A stretch of 64,000 nt of DNA. Origin: Benincasa hispida. Its lineage: Eukaryota > Streptophyta > Magnoliopsida > Cucurbitales > Cucurbitaceae. The stretch lies in NCBI RefSeq assembly GCF_009727055.1, contig NC_052359.1, forward strand, positions 64,122,671 to 64,186,670, written 5' to 3'. Below the pieces are notes generated by a model that was given only the letters and a program-made list of their open reading frames with translations, had not been told where the DNA came from and ran no database searches. The position numbers were made by a program, and so were the translations under genes. Positions 46,206 through 57,097 of the stretch are shown in pieces. How positions within the stretch are numbered: the first letter of the stretch is position 1; every line of letters begins with the position of its first letter.

Positions 46206-46617
46206 TTTCTAACTCAACAAAAATTTATCTCAAACATTATTTTAGCTTTCTCAAACTTCATCATAAAAACAAATAAGTGAGGAAAAAAGTCTTAAAACAT
46301 TCTTTAACACCTAATGAAAATTATTTTTTTCTTAAATAATAAACACTTTAAAAAGAATAATTCAAATCATTCTAATTCTTTAACTCCTTGATTTGATTAT
46401 GGATCTTAACAAATTGATCATATTCAATCATATGTATTTTCATAATCTATTGACTTTGCCCTACTTTTATTTATTTCCTTTAATTTAGTTGTTTCTTACA
46501 TGCATGTATTTCCTCTCATTCTCAATATCCTTTACCCTTTTCAACCATAAAAATTTTTTAAAAACCATTTATTATTTTTCAAAATTAGGCTTAGTTTTTT
46601 TTAAAAGAAAATTATTT
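46206..46617. other. intergenic AT-rich DNA
   Basis: No gene or repeat recognised; the frame at 46489-46698 (+) is chance. Confidence 0.4.
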
Positions 46618-46790
46618 CAAATAGTAAAATATTTGAAAATATTTACAAGATGGAACAAAATTTTAGAACTATCAATGGTAGACTCTGATAAACACTGATA
46701 GAAGTATATCAGCGTCTATCATTGATAGATCTAAAATTTGCTATATTTTGTAAATATTTTTATTTATTTTTCTATATTTGAAAATAACCA
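46618..46790. mobile_element. MITE with long imperfect inverted repeat (tatcaatgatagac type)
   Basis: Left arm aatatttacaagatggaacaaaattttagaactatcaatggtagac is answered on the other strand by aatatttacaaaatatagcaaattttagatctatcaatgatagac, with a central tgataaacactgatagaag loop. The element would fold into a hairpin. I associate this family with cucurbit genomes (memory, not checked). Confidence 0.65.
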
Positions 46791-47339
46791 TTTTTTAAAT
46801 TTAAATAACAAAAAAAAAAGAAATCAATGGGTAGAAAAGTGTTTATTAAATTTAATTTTAAAAATCGAAAATTATAAATTAAATTGGTAGGTCTTAATCT
46901 TTTTTCTTTTCTTTTTTTTTTTTCAATTTTTAGATTTTGAAAATCAAATCTTAAGAATACTACTTTCATTTATTTCGTTTTAAAATTGGCTTAATTTTTT
47001 TTCTTTTTGAAGTTAAATAACAAAAAAAACGAAATTAATATGTAGAAGAATATTTACTAAGCTTAACTGTAAAAAATGAAATATCCAAAATCAAATTGAT
47101 ATAAAATAAAAGGTTTTATTTATTTATTTATTGAATTCTTAGATTTTGAAAATCAAATGAAACACTACTTCCACTTATTTATTTCTTTATTTTTGTTATC
47201 TACTTTAAAATAAAAAAATAAAAGTTTATTTCTTTTTAAAAAAATTGTTTTAGAAAGTTGACTATGAATCCGTATATTTTATAAGATAGATGAAAATCAT
47301 CATAAAGAAATTAGAGAAAGTTGACCTAGGCGACTTAGT
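46791..47339. other. intergenic AT-rich DNA
   Basis: Two similar units of about 200 bp (near 46780-46960 and 46980-47160) share aaataacaaaaaaaa, tagattttgaaaatcaaat and ctacttccacttattt words. A local duplication is likely. No gene. Confidence 0.45.
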
Positions 47340-47790
47340 CTTAATCCTGAGTATATTATGAACTCTTGTTCACGAAGAACTTTCCTCTGATTTGCATGGG
47401 TGAGGGTGGCCAATTCGCTGACCCAATATGCCTACTATTTTGGGGATAATGAAACCGAGTGGGGAGTGGGAACATAATAGTACAAGATAGAATTCACTCC
47501 TTCCCTCTTTGAGGGTAAGTAGATGAGTGTTCCCTCAAGTGGTATATCCGGAACTTGAACAAAGGGCCCTACCCTCTCATTGACACACCCAAGGGTAAAA
47601 CGGTAATTTGACCCAGTTGGAGTTACAAACACACATAAAGGACTACTTACTAGAATTGGTCTATATTCATGGACATAGAAATATATCTTATTGGTATTAG
47701 TCTATATCCATGGACATAAAAATATATCTATAGTGAGAAGACTGCAGCTGTGGGTCTTTAGTGAAGTGTTGATGAATTCTCTCTGTGCTA
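47340..47790 (+). repeat. dispersed repeat R1, third copy
   Basis: Shares tgcatgggtgagggtggcc, agatagaattcact, gggtaagtaga and ctttagtgaagtgttga with 740-1165. An internal direct repeat, ttggtctatattcatggacata / tagtctatatccatggacata (47654-47730), is present. Confidence 0.6.
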
Positions 47791-47819
47791 TAAATGTTGA
47801 CCTATGAAAATATGGGGAT

Positions 47820-48210
47820 CTTCTAATAGAGCTCATTGATGGGCTTCATGGGCTTGGGCCTGGCCTTGATTGGCCATGGGTCTGACATTTGGGCCAATTT
47901 AATTGGACTTGGGCCTGGCCTTTGGGAATAATTAATTGGATTTAAGACTGGTCTTTAGGCCCAATTAACTGGGCTTAGGCTTATTTTTGTGTTTTAGGCC
48001 CACCTTTAGCCCATATTTAGGCGCTAACGTCGGTCGAAATTAATTTTACTTAATCAACGTCTGCGACGAAAACACAGAATTTGTCCTCAATTTCAATTTG
48101 AGACACATGTCAACTCTAAATTGGTCACAAATTTGACAATTTCGGAATTTCGTCATTAATTTAGCAAATGACGTGGCGGTCCGTGATTGATCCGAAATTT
48201 CTCCTCCAAC
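47820..48210 (+). repeat. dispersed repeat R2 (plus orientation)
   Basis: ggccatgggtctgacatttgggccaatttaattgg, then ...cacatgtcaac and gtcattaatttagcaaatgacgtggcgg...tgattgatccgaaatttctc. The same order is found inverted at 63620-63960. Probably LTR or LTR-like sequence of a retroelement. Confidence 0.6.
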
Positions 48211-48431
48211 AAGAGGAAAGCAAAGAACGAGATCAAAAGACCAATCCATATGCGCAAGATTCCATTTTAATAATTTCACACGAATATGATGTAAGCAAAA
48301 TGTCAAAAACCCCTAATTTTGAAAAATAAGACATACAATCGTATTTTCACTTCAATTTTAGGTCATCCATCTATAGGACCTTAAAATCATAGAGTTCGAA
48401 AATCCAAAGATTAAGAAAATAACATAGACCA

Positions 48432-48467
<36 letters not shown>

Positions 48468-49286
48468 TTAAACATTAAAATAAAGAATTCATAAAGTAAA
48501 ACTTGTAACATTTATATCCCCATGGTTTAATCACGACCCTATTATTGTAACAAGACGAACAATACCCAATGAAAGGGACAACTAATTTGTTTTAACCATA
48601 GTGGGCCCACCATTTGTAACTAAATTAGAAAAAACAATATTAGCTTTGTTCAAATACTCTTCTCTTTTGTGAATTTTATGCTCTCTAATCTTTTCTTCAA
48701 CTTCCAACCCATCCTTATCTTCTCTTTCTTTGCTTTTTTATTTTTTTTATTTTATTCTTTTCATTAGACAATGGTAGGGTATAGATTATCCATAATCGAT
48801 TTTAAAAATGGTAATTGATGTTTTATCTACATAATTATATTAAAATTAATAGACCGTTTTTTTAAATCTATTTTCAATAGATTCACTTTCTCCCAACTAC
48901 TGGCAAGTTTATATTTGGTGACAAATTAGGAATATTTTCTAATGAATACATTTGGAAGTAATTTTAGAATGTTCGAAATTACGTATGTTTTAAAATAGTG
49001 ATTATTTGGTAATGGTGTATATAGGTGAAGCCCATAGTTATTTAGACCTCGTTCGATAACTATTTAATTTTTTAAAAGTTAGACTCGTTTTCTTCAAGTT
49101 TCTTTATCATAGTTTTAGTTTTTTCCAACAACAACAAAATATTTGAATTGTTAACTGTTCGCACGAGGTTTCCAGAGAAACGTATTTCGTGGAGTTGAAC
49201 TTGAGTTGGTGTTGATGTTGGAGTTGATTTGTTGTGATGTGGTTCGATCTCTAATATTTGATCATCTGATTCTCTCTCAGTTGGGT
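48211..49286. other. intergenic DNA
   Basis: Contains a compound microsatellite at 48434-48469 (TA then TG) and AT-rich sequence. Beyond 49140 the composition becomes less AT-rich (ttgagttggtgttgatgttggagttg), leading into the minisatellite. Confidence 0.45.
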
Positions 49287-49447
49287 AAAAATGCTTGACT
49301 TGGAGAAGGAAAGTACAGAACGTTCTTGAAGTAGAAGTCTTGGAAGAGTATTTGTATCTTCAAAGGTCTTCTACCTTATAGGAGTGCAGCTTCAGGAGTC
49401 TTGGAAGCTTGAACTAAAAGTCTTGGAAGAGTATTTATGTCTTCAAA
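49287..49447 (+). repeat. 83-bp minisatellite, left part
   Basis: About two units (gtagaagtcttggaagagta...ataggagtgcagcttcagg). The array stops at tcttcaaa, where the chromovirus is inserted, and resumes at 59894. Confidence 0.85.
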
Positions 49448-52157
49448 TGTCACACCCCGCCCCAGATCACCCTTTTAGCCTAGAGAAGGGTGTGATTGCA
49501 GCAGTTATCAACCCTTAAACACACTTACTACCTTAAAACTCTCGCGGAATAACTCTGATACCAAATACAAATTATATGCAACGGGACAACTGTAGGCCCA
49601 CAATTTATTAAGTTAGAAGTTAATATGTTTAGAATATTTATAAGATTAGATTTACAAGTCCCAAAACCCACAAACCCTAGTCCCTATATGAACAATAGTA
49701 ACATGTATACAATATTAACAGTAAACACCTAGCAAACGGTTACAAGTTTTTTCGTCCTTTAGTGGCAGAGTAGATACTGAGCTGTCCAGAGGATTTGACC
49801 GCTACCTGTGGGGGGGGGCGGAGGGGGGGAACAAAAACATTTAAAAACGGGGTGAGCTTACGCTCAGTGAGTGACCGAGAAAACATAGTAAATTCTCATG
49901 CATAATTTCAAAAAATAGTTTTATCTGAAATATAAACTTTTGCAGCATAAATAATTTCCAAGCGTAATGTATATAAAACTATTTTAAACATAAAATAGTA
50001 AAATCATTTCTCAAATCAAAGTACTATATAACTGGTAAAATAATCCCAACACCAACTACTAGTCCAGAGAGAACCCTTTTGCTCAATCTCTGACTTTATT
50101 CACCTGTGGCCACACTAAGTACCTTCACACATTAGGTACTACTGCTCAGATACCTTCTCCAACGTACTTCAGTATCCTGTTGGTTTGGTACCTTCTCAAA
50201 CGTACTTCAGTACCAATAGATACCTTCTCCTTGTACTTCAGTATCTAGTTGGGTGGATGCATTCTCTTTGTACTTCGGTATCGCATTTTACCAAAATTAT
50301 TTATAAACAACTTTTCTCTTTAAAGCATGTATAGTATAACACATATACAATATCGCTTTAAAGATGGTAACACATGCTAGATAAAATCAATACATTTACA
50401 TATGTAAATAGTTTTTCAACAATATGCATGCGTTCAAATCACAATTCAAACTTGCTTAGAAACCACTTTATAAAACTAGTAAGCATGAGAATTATTTTCG
50501 CAAACATGCTTTCTGTAAAGCATTTGTAATCAAATTAGTTTAAAAACGTTTTAGTTCGAAAACATTTTAGCCATTCACCTCGAACTCTTAGGAACTTTTC
50601 ACTTTAGTAACTCCTCGGGTCTCTTTTTCACCCCTAGAATCCAGATTCAACTTACAACTTAGATTACTTATAGTTTCAAATCTTATTTGGAAATACTTCC
50701 TTCTACAAACTTATTCTAAAACGTCTTAGAAATCTTACCCTAAACTTTCAGCTCAGAATTCTTCGTGGTTTGGCCGAAATCTCAAAATCTTCAAGTCTGG
50801 CTCAGACTGATCTGACAGTCTGACCCTTTTGCCTTCTTCTCAACCTCCAGCCCAATTCCTTTGAGCCTTTTCCTCCGGCAGCCCTACTCTAAAAACTAGA
50901 CTTCTAGAGCTTTCAGATGGTTTTATAATAACTCCAAACGCACGAGTAGATTGGATGATCTTCTCATCCAAAGTTGACACATTCCTCTGAACCCTCACTA
51001 TCCTCTACTTTTTCTACGAAATTTATGATTTTTGTGTGATTTGAAAATGAAATCCCAACTCCCTATTTATAGGCATTCAAATTGCTCGTGGGATTGACAG
51101 CACCTACTTGGCTGCATGGGCAAATGTTTAATCCTCCCTTTATCAACGTAAGCTGACTTCACCTTGGTTCAATGTGTTCTTCCCAAACGCATCCAACACA
51201 ATTTCTTATGGTTTAAGAATTTCTCTTAATCGGACACCTAGATTTTAATTGACGTTTGCCTTTACGTCTTCAAGCTTTATTTGTATTCAAATTAGGGTTT
51301 TTACATGAATAATCCACCCCAACGCGTCCAAATACATTGCCCAGAAGCTTGCTCGACTGTTCAATGCATAGGCGAGGCATGGGCGTGACGTTCGAATCCG
51401 AGAAAGCAAGGCTACCATAGGTGCTCTCGCTCTTTTCGCTCTCGGCAGTGTCACTCTTTCCCACTTTCTCGCTAGTCTTGCTCTCTGCACTTTTGCTCTC
51501 TCCAGCAATCTCGCTGGTCTTGCTCTCCCCAATCTCGCTCTCCCTCTCGCTCTCTCCAGCTTTAACTTTTCTCTCCATTCTCGCTCTCTTCAGCTTTCTC
51601 GCTGGTCTTGCTCTCTCCACTCTCGCTCTCCTCAACTTTCTCGCTGGTCTCGCTCTCTCCCATTTCCTCTCCAATCTCGTTGGTCTCGATCTCAATGATC
51701 TCACTTTCAACGATCTCGCTCTTAGCTACTGTGAACATTGTTACCCGTACACGTTTGCTCACCACTTTGTGATACTTTTACACGGATTTTCCAAAGTTTT
51801 CCAAAGTAATTTCCCATATTTTTCGCATTTCACATAAATTCTATATTTTTCTCAGTCCTTCAGCCATAACGCATTTCACATAACTTCTCTATACTTAGCC
51901 GAAATTTCACAAACTCAATTTCCATATTATTCCACACTAGCTCAACCTACTAATTATTTTTCCCCAACTTCCCAACTCAATTCCATATTTTTCTTTTCAA
52001 ATCCCCATCCCTTCTTCACCCTTTCATACTAACTTTCTCATCAACCTACTCAACTTATTTATACAAATTTAAATAGAGACACACAATTAAGTAGAAAATT
52101 AAGACAATTTAAATAAGAAAACACACTTAAGTGTAAAATTGGGATTCGGGGTTCACA
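49448..52157 (-). repeat. 3' LTR of the chromovirus
   Basis: 2,710 bp. TATA box (minus TATAAATAG) at 51071-51063. It holds an imperfect tandem of tacttcagta/ccttctcc words (50140-50290), a G-rich run (49808-49829) absent from the other LTR, and a CT-rich block of ctcgctctctcc words (51410-51725). The frames at 51270-51710 (-) and 51421-51837 (+) are translations of this CT-rich block. Confidence 0.9.
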
Positions 52158-53290
52158 TTTACCTCCTCCTTATAAAAATTTCGTCCTCGAAATTTCGCCA
52201 CAAGTCCATCAGTTAAACAACTGCGGATACTTATTTCTGATTTGCTCTTCAACTTCCCATGTTGCTTCTTCTATAGCATGATTCCGCCATAGCACCTTTA
52301 CTAATGGGATTGTCTTATTCCTCAAGACTCGTTCCTTTCTGTCCAGAATCTCCACTAGTTCCTCCTTATACGACAAATTCTCTTTCAACTATATTGGTTG
52401 CTTAGATAATATATGAGTAGGATCTGGCACATACTTTCTAAGCATTGCCACATGAAACACATCATGAACACGAGATAATTCTGGGGATAAATCCAATCGA
52501 TATGCCATTGGACCAATCCTTTCTATTATCTCATAAGGTCTAATATATCTCGGTCTTAACTTCCCTTTTCTACCGAACCTGAGTATTCCTTTCCATGGAG
52601 ATAATTTTAGAAATAATTTATCACCCATTTCAAACTCTAATTATCTTCTCCGCTTATCAGCATAACTTTTCTGCCTATCTCGAGCCGTCTTAAGATTATC
52701 TCTTATAATCTTAATGTTATCTGATGTCTGTTGTACAAGTTCTGGACCTAGTAATTTCCTTTCACCGACTTCATTCCAGCATATCAAAGTCCTACATGGT
52801 CTTCCGTATAGGGCTTCATATGGTGCCATTCCGATACTCGAATGTAGCTCTTGTTATACGCAAATTCAATTAACAACAGATGCGTATCCCAACTGCCCTT
52901 GAATTGCAACACAAATTCCCTCAGCATGTCTTCCAATGTCTGGATTGTCCGCTCAGACTGACCATCTATCTGTGGATGAAAAGCGGTACTGAAATATAAC
53001 TTGATCCCCATAGCTTTCTGCAAACTAGGCCAAAACTTTGATGTAAATCTGAAGTCTCGATCTGATACAATTGAAACTGGAGCTCCAAACTGACTTAGCT
53101 TAGCTAGTTGGTCCCGGGTATAAGTGGCTTTAATAGGTAAAAACTTAGCTATTTTTGTCAATCTATCCACAATTACCCATATACCATCATAGCTTGCTGG
53201 TGTCTTAGGTAATCCATACAAGAAATCCATCGTAATATGTTCCCACTTCCATTCTGGTACTGGGAATGGATTAAGTAATCCTGCTAGTTT
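52158..53290 (-). pseudogene. chromovirus integrase with chromodomain-like C-terminus
   Basis: From 53230 down: the core starts MDFLYGLPKT, then IWVIVDRLTKIAKFLPI, VSDRDFRFTSKFW and HPQIDGQSERTIQTLEDMLR, so the D, D and E positions are present. A short in-frame loss precedes SQFGAPVSIVSD. A frameshift near 52830 precedes MAPYEALYGRPCRTL. A stop after RRR (near 52641) precedes GDKLFLKLSPWKGILRFGRKGKL...RVHDVFHVAMLRKYVPDPTH. A TAG at 52391 breaks the chromodomain-like tail, which reads on as LVEILDRKERVLRNKTIPLVKVLW...EEATWEVEE to TGA at 52211. Confidence 0.85.
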
Positions 53291-54940
53291 CTATCTCTCT
53301 GGTTTAACTTGTTGACATATTAGACCCTTGTCAACATACTCCGCTATTTCTTTTTTCATACCCAGCCACCAGTACGATTTCTTTAATGTTCTGTACATCT
53401 TTGTACTGCCTGAGTGCATAGCATATGCAAACCTATGTGCTTCTTCTAGGATAGCTTGTCTAAGAGCTAAGTCCTTAGGTATGCAAATCCTACCCTCCTT
53501 TAGTAGCACTTTACCTGTTCTTAGTTGATAGTCTGTTCTCAATCCTTTATTCATTTCTTCAGCTAACTTTTTCATATCAGAATCCTTTAATCTCTCACGT
53601 AGAATATTTTCTACAAGAGTAGGACGCACTTGAAATAAGGCTAGTAATCCTCCTTTTCGACCGATTAATAATGCTGCCCTAGCATTATACAACTCATGGA
53701 TCAATCTACCCTTCACTGAATTAATACTAGCTTCAGCTGATCTAGTTTTTCGACTTAAAGCATCAACTACCACATTTGCTTTACCTGGGTGATAGTCAAT
53801 TGTACAGTCATAATCTTTAATCAATTTAAGCCATTTTCTCTGTCTTAGGTTTAGTTCCTTTTGATCAAAGATATGCTTTAGACTCTTATGATCTGTAAAT
53901 ATATGACATCGCTCACTAAACAGGTAATGTCTCCCAAATTTTAGAGCTAACACAACTGCTTCTAATTCTAAGTCGTGTGTAGGGTAATTACATTCATATT
54001 TCTTTAACTGTCTCGAAGCATAGGCTACTACTTTTCCCTCCTGCATCAGCACACATTCTAATCCTTGTCGGGATGCATCACAATAAACTTCAAACCCTTT
54101 ACCTAGTGTAGGTAGAGTTAATAGTGGTGCTGATACTAACCTTTGTTTCAGCACTTGGAAACTATGCTCGCATTCTGGCAACCATTCAAACTTCGCATCT
54201 TTTCTGGTCAGGTTTGTCGATGGAAGGGCTATCTTAGAGAAACCCTCCACGAATCTCCTATAATAACCTGTTAAACCCAGAAAACTGCGTACTTCGGTTA
54301 CATTCAGGGGTCATTCCCAATCAACTATTGCTTCTATATTTTGGGAATCAACACTAACTCCATTAGCTGAAACTATATGCCCAAGAAATATGACTTGATT
54401 TAACCAAAAATCACACTTACTAAATTTGGTATATAACTTCTTTTCTCTTAAAGTTTGTAATACCATCCTTAGATGTTCTTTGTGTTTTTCCGCACTACTG
54501 GAATGCACTAGTATGTCATCTATGAATACTATCACAAACTGATCTAGATAAGAATGGAATATTCTATTCATCAAGTCCATAAATACTGCAGGAGAATTTG
54601 TCAATCCAAACGGCATTATTAGGAACTCAAAATGTCCATATCTAGTTTTGAATGCAGTTTTAGGAACATCTGTGTCTTTCACCTTCAACTGGTGATAACC
54701 TGACCTCAAATCTATCTTAGAGAACACCGTTGCTCCCTTTAACTGATCGAAGAGATCATCTATACGAGGCAATGGGTAATTATTCTTAATGGTCACCTTA
54801 TTCAACTGTCTATAGTCTATGCATAATCTAAAAGTACCGTCTTTCTTCTTAACAAACAAGACTGACGCTCCCCCAAGGTGATACACTAGGTCGAATGTAC
54901 CCCTTATCCACAAGTTCATGTAATTGAACTTTTAACTCTT
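53291..54940 (-). pseudogene. chromovirus reverse transcriptase and RNase H
   Basis: 54919-54311 carries the RT core ([52 protein letters not shown]) and an intact catalytic FIDDILV box. After a stop at 54311 it resumes as [24 protein letters not shown], then RNase H ([46 protein letters not shown]) in 54250-53291. The first integrase zinc-finger residues are here too ([11 protein letters not shown]); of the HHCC pair one Cys is Gly ([10 protein letters not shown]). The RT chemistry residues are present but the frame is interrupted. Confidence 0.85.
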
Positions 54941-55622
54941 TCAACTCCGTTGGGGCCATCCTATATGGTGCTTGGGATATAGGTGCAGTACCAGGAATTA
55001 ACTCAATAGTAAATTCCACTTCCCTATCTGGCGGTAAGCCTAGTAATTCTTCAGGGAACACATCTAAGAATTCTTGTACTACAGGTACATCCTCAGGTTT
55101 TAGTTTATTATCTTGGGAAACTATTACAGATGCTAAATAAGCTTCACATCCTTTACTCAACAGTTTTCTAGCTTTTATCGCTGATATTAAACTTCCTGGG
55201 AGTATTCTTTTACTTCCTACCAGAGTTATTTCTTTTTCACCGGGTTTCCTAAACACTATTTCTCTTCTAAAGCAATCTATAGTGGAATAGTGTTTACTTA
55301 GGAAATCCATACCTAAGATAACATCAAATTCTAGTAATTTTAATGGAATTAAGTCGACCTAAAAACTTTGGTCTTGAAGAATTACTTCACAATTCCTATA
55401 ATACTCATGTACCACTGGAGTATCTTCTACGGGCGTAGAGATAAATAATTCCTCATCCATACGTTCAGGTATTTTATCTATATGTAATGCACACATACTA
55501 GATATGAATGAGGGTGTAGTACCATGATCAAATAATGCATAAGCGGATTGATTACATAAAGTTATCGTACCAGTTACGACATTTGGAGCCTCTTCCGCTT
55601 CCTGGTGTGTCATAGCGTACAT
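54849..55622 (-). pseudogene. chromovirus aspartic protease and RT leader
   Basis: 55622-55359 includes VVTGTITLCNQSAYALFDHGTTPSFIS. The protease active site, normally D-S/T-G, reads D-H-G, which should abolish activity. A stop at 55359 is followed by VDLIPLKLLEFDVILGMDFLSKHYSTIDC and the leader to RT ([48 protein letters not shown]) to about 54870, where a frameshift joins the RT frame. Confidence 0.8.
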
Positions 55623-56888
55623 TCTACCTTTCTGCTGCTGTTGTTGCTATTGGAGTCGTCCAACTACCCCTTTCTGCTTAGCTACATCGAATCCCTCACC
55701 TCTAGTTTCGGTCGTTCTAGGTTGGTTCCCCGTCTGTGTTACTTGTCTTTGTTCATTTTGTGTTCCACGACTTAGCTAAGGAAAATTTCTTCTGAAATGC
55801 CCAGCTTGTCCGCACTGGAAACATACATTCCTATTACCGTAGCATACCCCTGTATGAGGCCTACCACAGTTTACACATAGTGGTTTCCTCTCTATACTAG
55901 CCACCGACTCACTAGCACGACCTGATACTAATCTACCACTTTGTTTAGCTACAGGTCTGGACTTCTTTCGACTCAAAATTTGTTGGCTCATGCCTCCAAA
56001 GCTCCTTATACCTCACTTTTCAGAGAACGACGATCTAAATTTTTTACTTCTTGTTTCTCCAGGCACTCTAAACTGTCATTCTTCTGGTTGAAGTTCATCC
56101 TCCTTCGCTACACTCTACTCTACTCGGATAGTGGTCTCAACTAACTGAGTGAAATTCACCCAATTAGATGTAGAGGTAACAGGTGTACGTATTTTTCTTC
56201 TTAGGCCACTCTCAAATCTCCTACACCTCTCATTCTCTTCTGCGATGATCGGGAGGGCATACTGAGATAACTCAGTAAATTTTTGCTCATACTCAGCAAC
56301 CGTCATTACTCCCTGAGTTAGCCTAAGGAATTCCTCCCTCTTCGCATCTCTAAAAGAACTAGGGTAGTATTTATCCTTAAATACTTGCCTAAACACAGAC
56401 CAAGTCATAGTTTCTAAACTACCTCGTCTAGCCTCTATTACTTTCCACCACTTCTCAGCCCATTTTTGCAGCATGAATGCCGCTAACTTGACCTTATGGT
56501 CCTTAGGGCATCTCATAACTTTAAAACACTTTTCAATCAAATCCAACCAGATTTCAGCATTAAATGGATCTGTGGTTCCATTGAACTTCGTGGCTCCTAA
56601 AGCTTTCAGCTTCTCGACGCCGAACTTCTTTTCTGGATCGTTTTGAATCGATCCTACACTCACCGCTAATCTTTGAGTGATTCTATCGAACACTCGATCC
56701 TCCATCTCAGGATCTACACCTACCTTTGGTGTACTAGACTTGTTTTCAGAAGTTGCCTCCTGTTCTCCTGAGTCTCTAACTCTTTTCCCCTTCGGATCTG
56801 GGTCTGACGAGACCTCAAGACCTCCACTGGTAGGGTCAAAATTCCTCTTCTCAATCTGCTTGCTCGGTTTGCCTCTTTCCCTCAGCAT
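55620..56888 (-). pseudogene. chromovirus gag with CCHC zinc knuckle
   Basis: ATG at 56888 opens 257 codons of capsid-type sequence (KFNGTTDPFNAEIWLDLIEKCF, FMLQKWAEKWWKVIEA, WSVFRQVFKDKYYPSSFRDAKREEFLRL). It ends in a TAG at 56112. The same frame, after two TGA codons, continues to a zinc knuckle CFQCGQAGHFRRNF (near 55785), where the final Cys of CCHC is missing, giving Phe-Pro and a stop at 55776. Gag normally packages the RNA. The CVNCGRPHTGVC segment before the knuckle is usual for this lineage. Confidence 0.85.
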
Positions 56889-57082
56889 CTTTGCCTAGCT
56901 ATTAAGTACACATGTTAGGGACTTATTTATAGGACTTTAATTTAATGCATGAACTCTCTCTTTCACCCAAAGCCTTATGTTTTAGTATTAAGCTAGTTTA
57001 AATCTTTCCCAAACTTACGTATAACCCATCCTTTAATACCAAGTTGGTATCAACTAATTCCTCAATTGTCCCAAAAACTTAT

Positions 57083-57094
57083 GCTCTGATACCA
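57083..57094 (-). other. primer-binding site of the chromovirus
   Basis: TGGTATCAGAGC on the minus strand, complementary to initiator tRNA-Met 3' end, three bases inside the 5' LTR. Confidence 0.85.
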
Positions 57095-57097
57095 AAC

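Noticed and set aside
51270..51837. Long open frames on both strands (146 and 138 codons) rich in Ser/Glu/Arg or Ser/Leu
   Set aside because: They translate the CT-rich ctcgctctctcc block of the chromovirus LTR; the same block at 58944-59240 and 62539-62844 gives similar frames. Low complexity, not genes.
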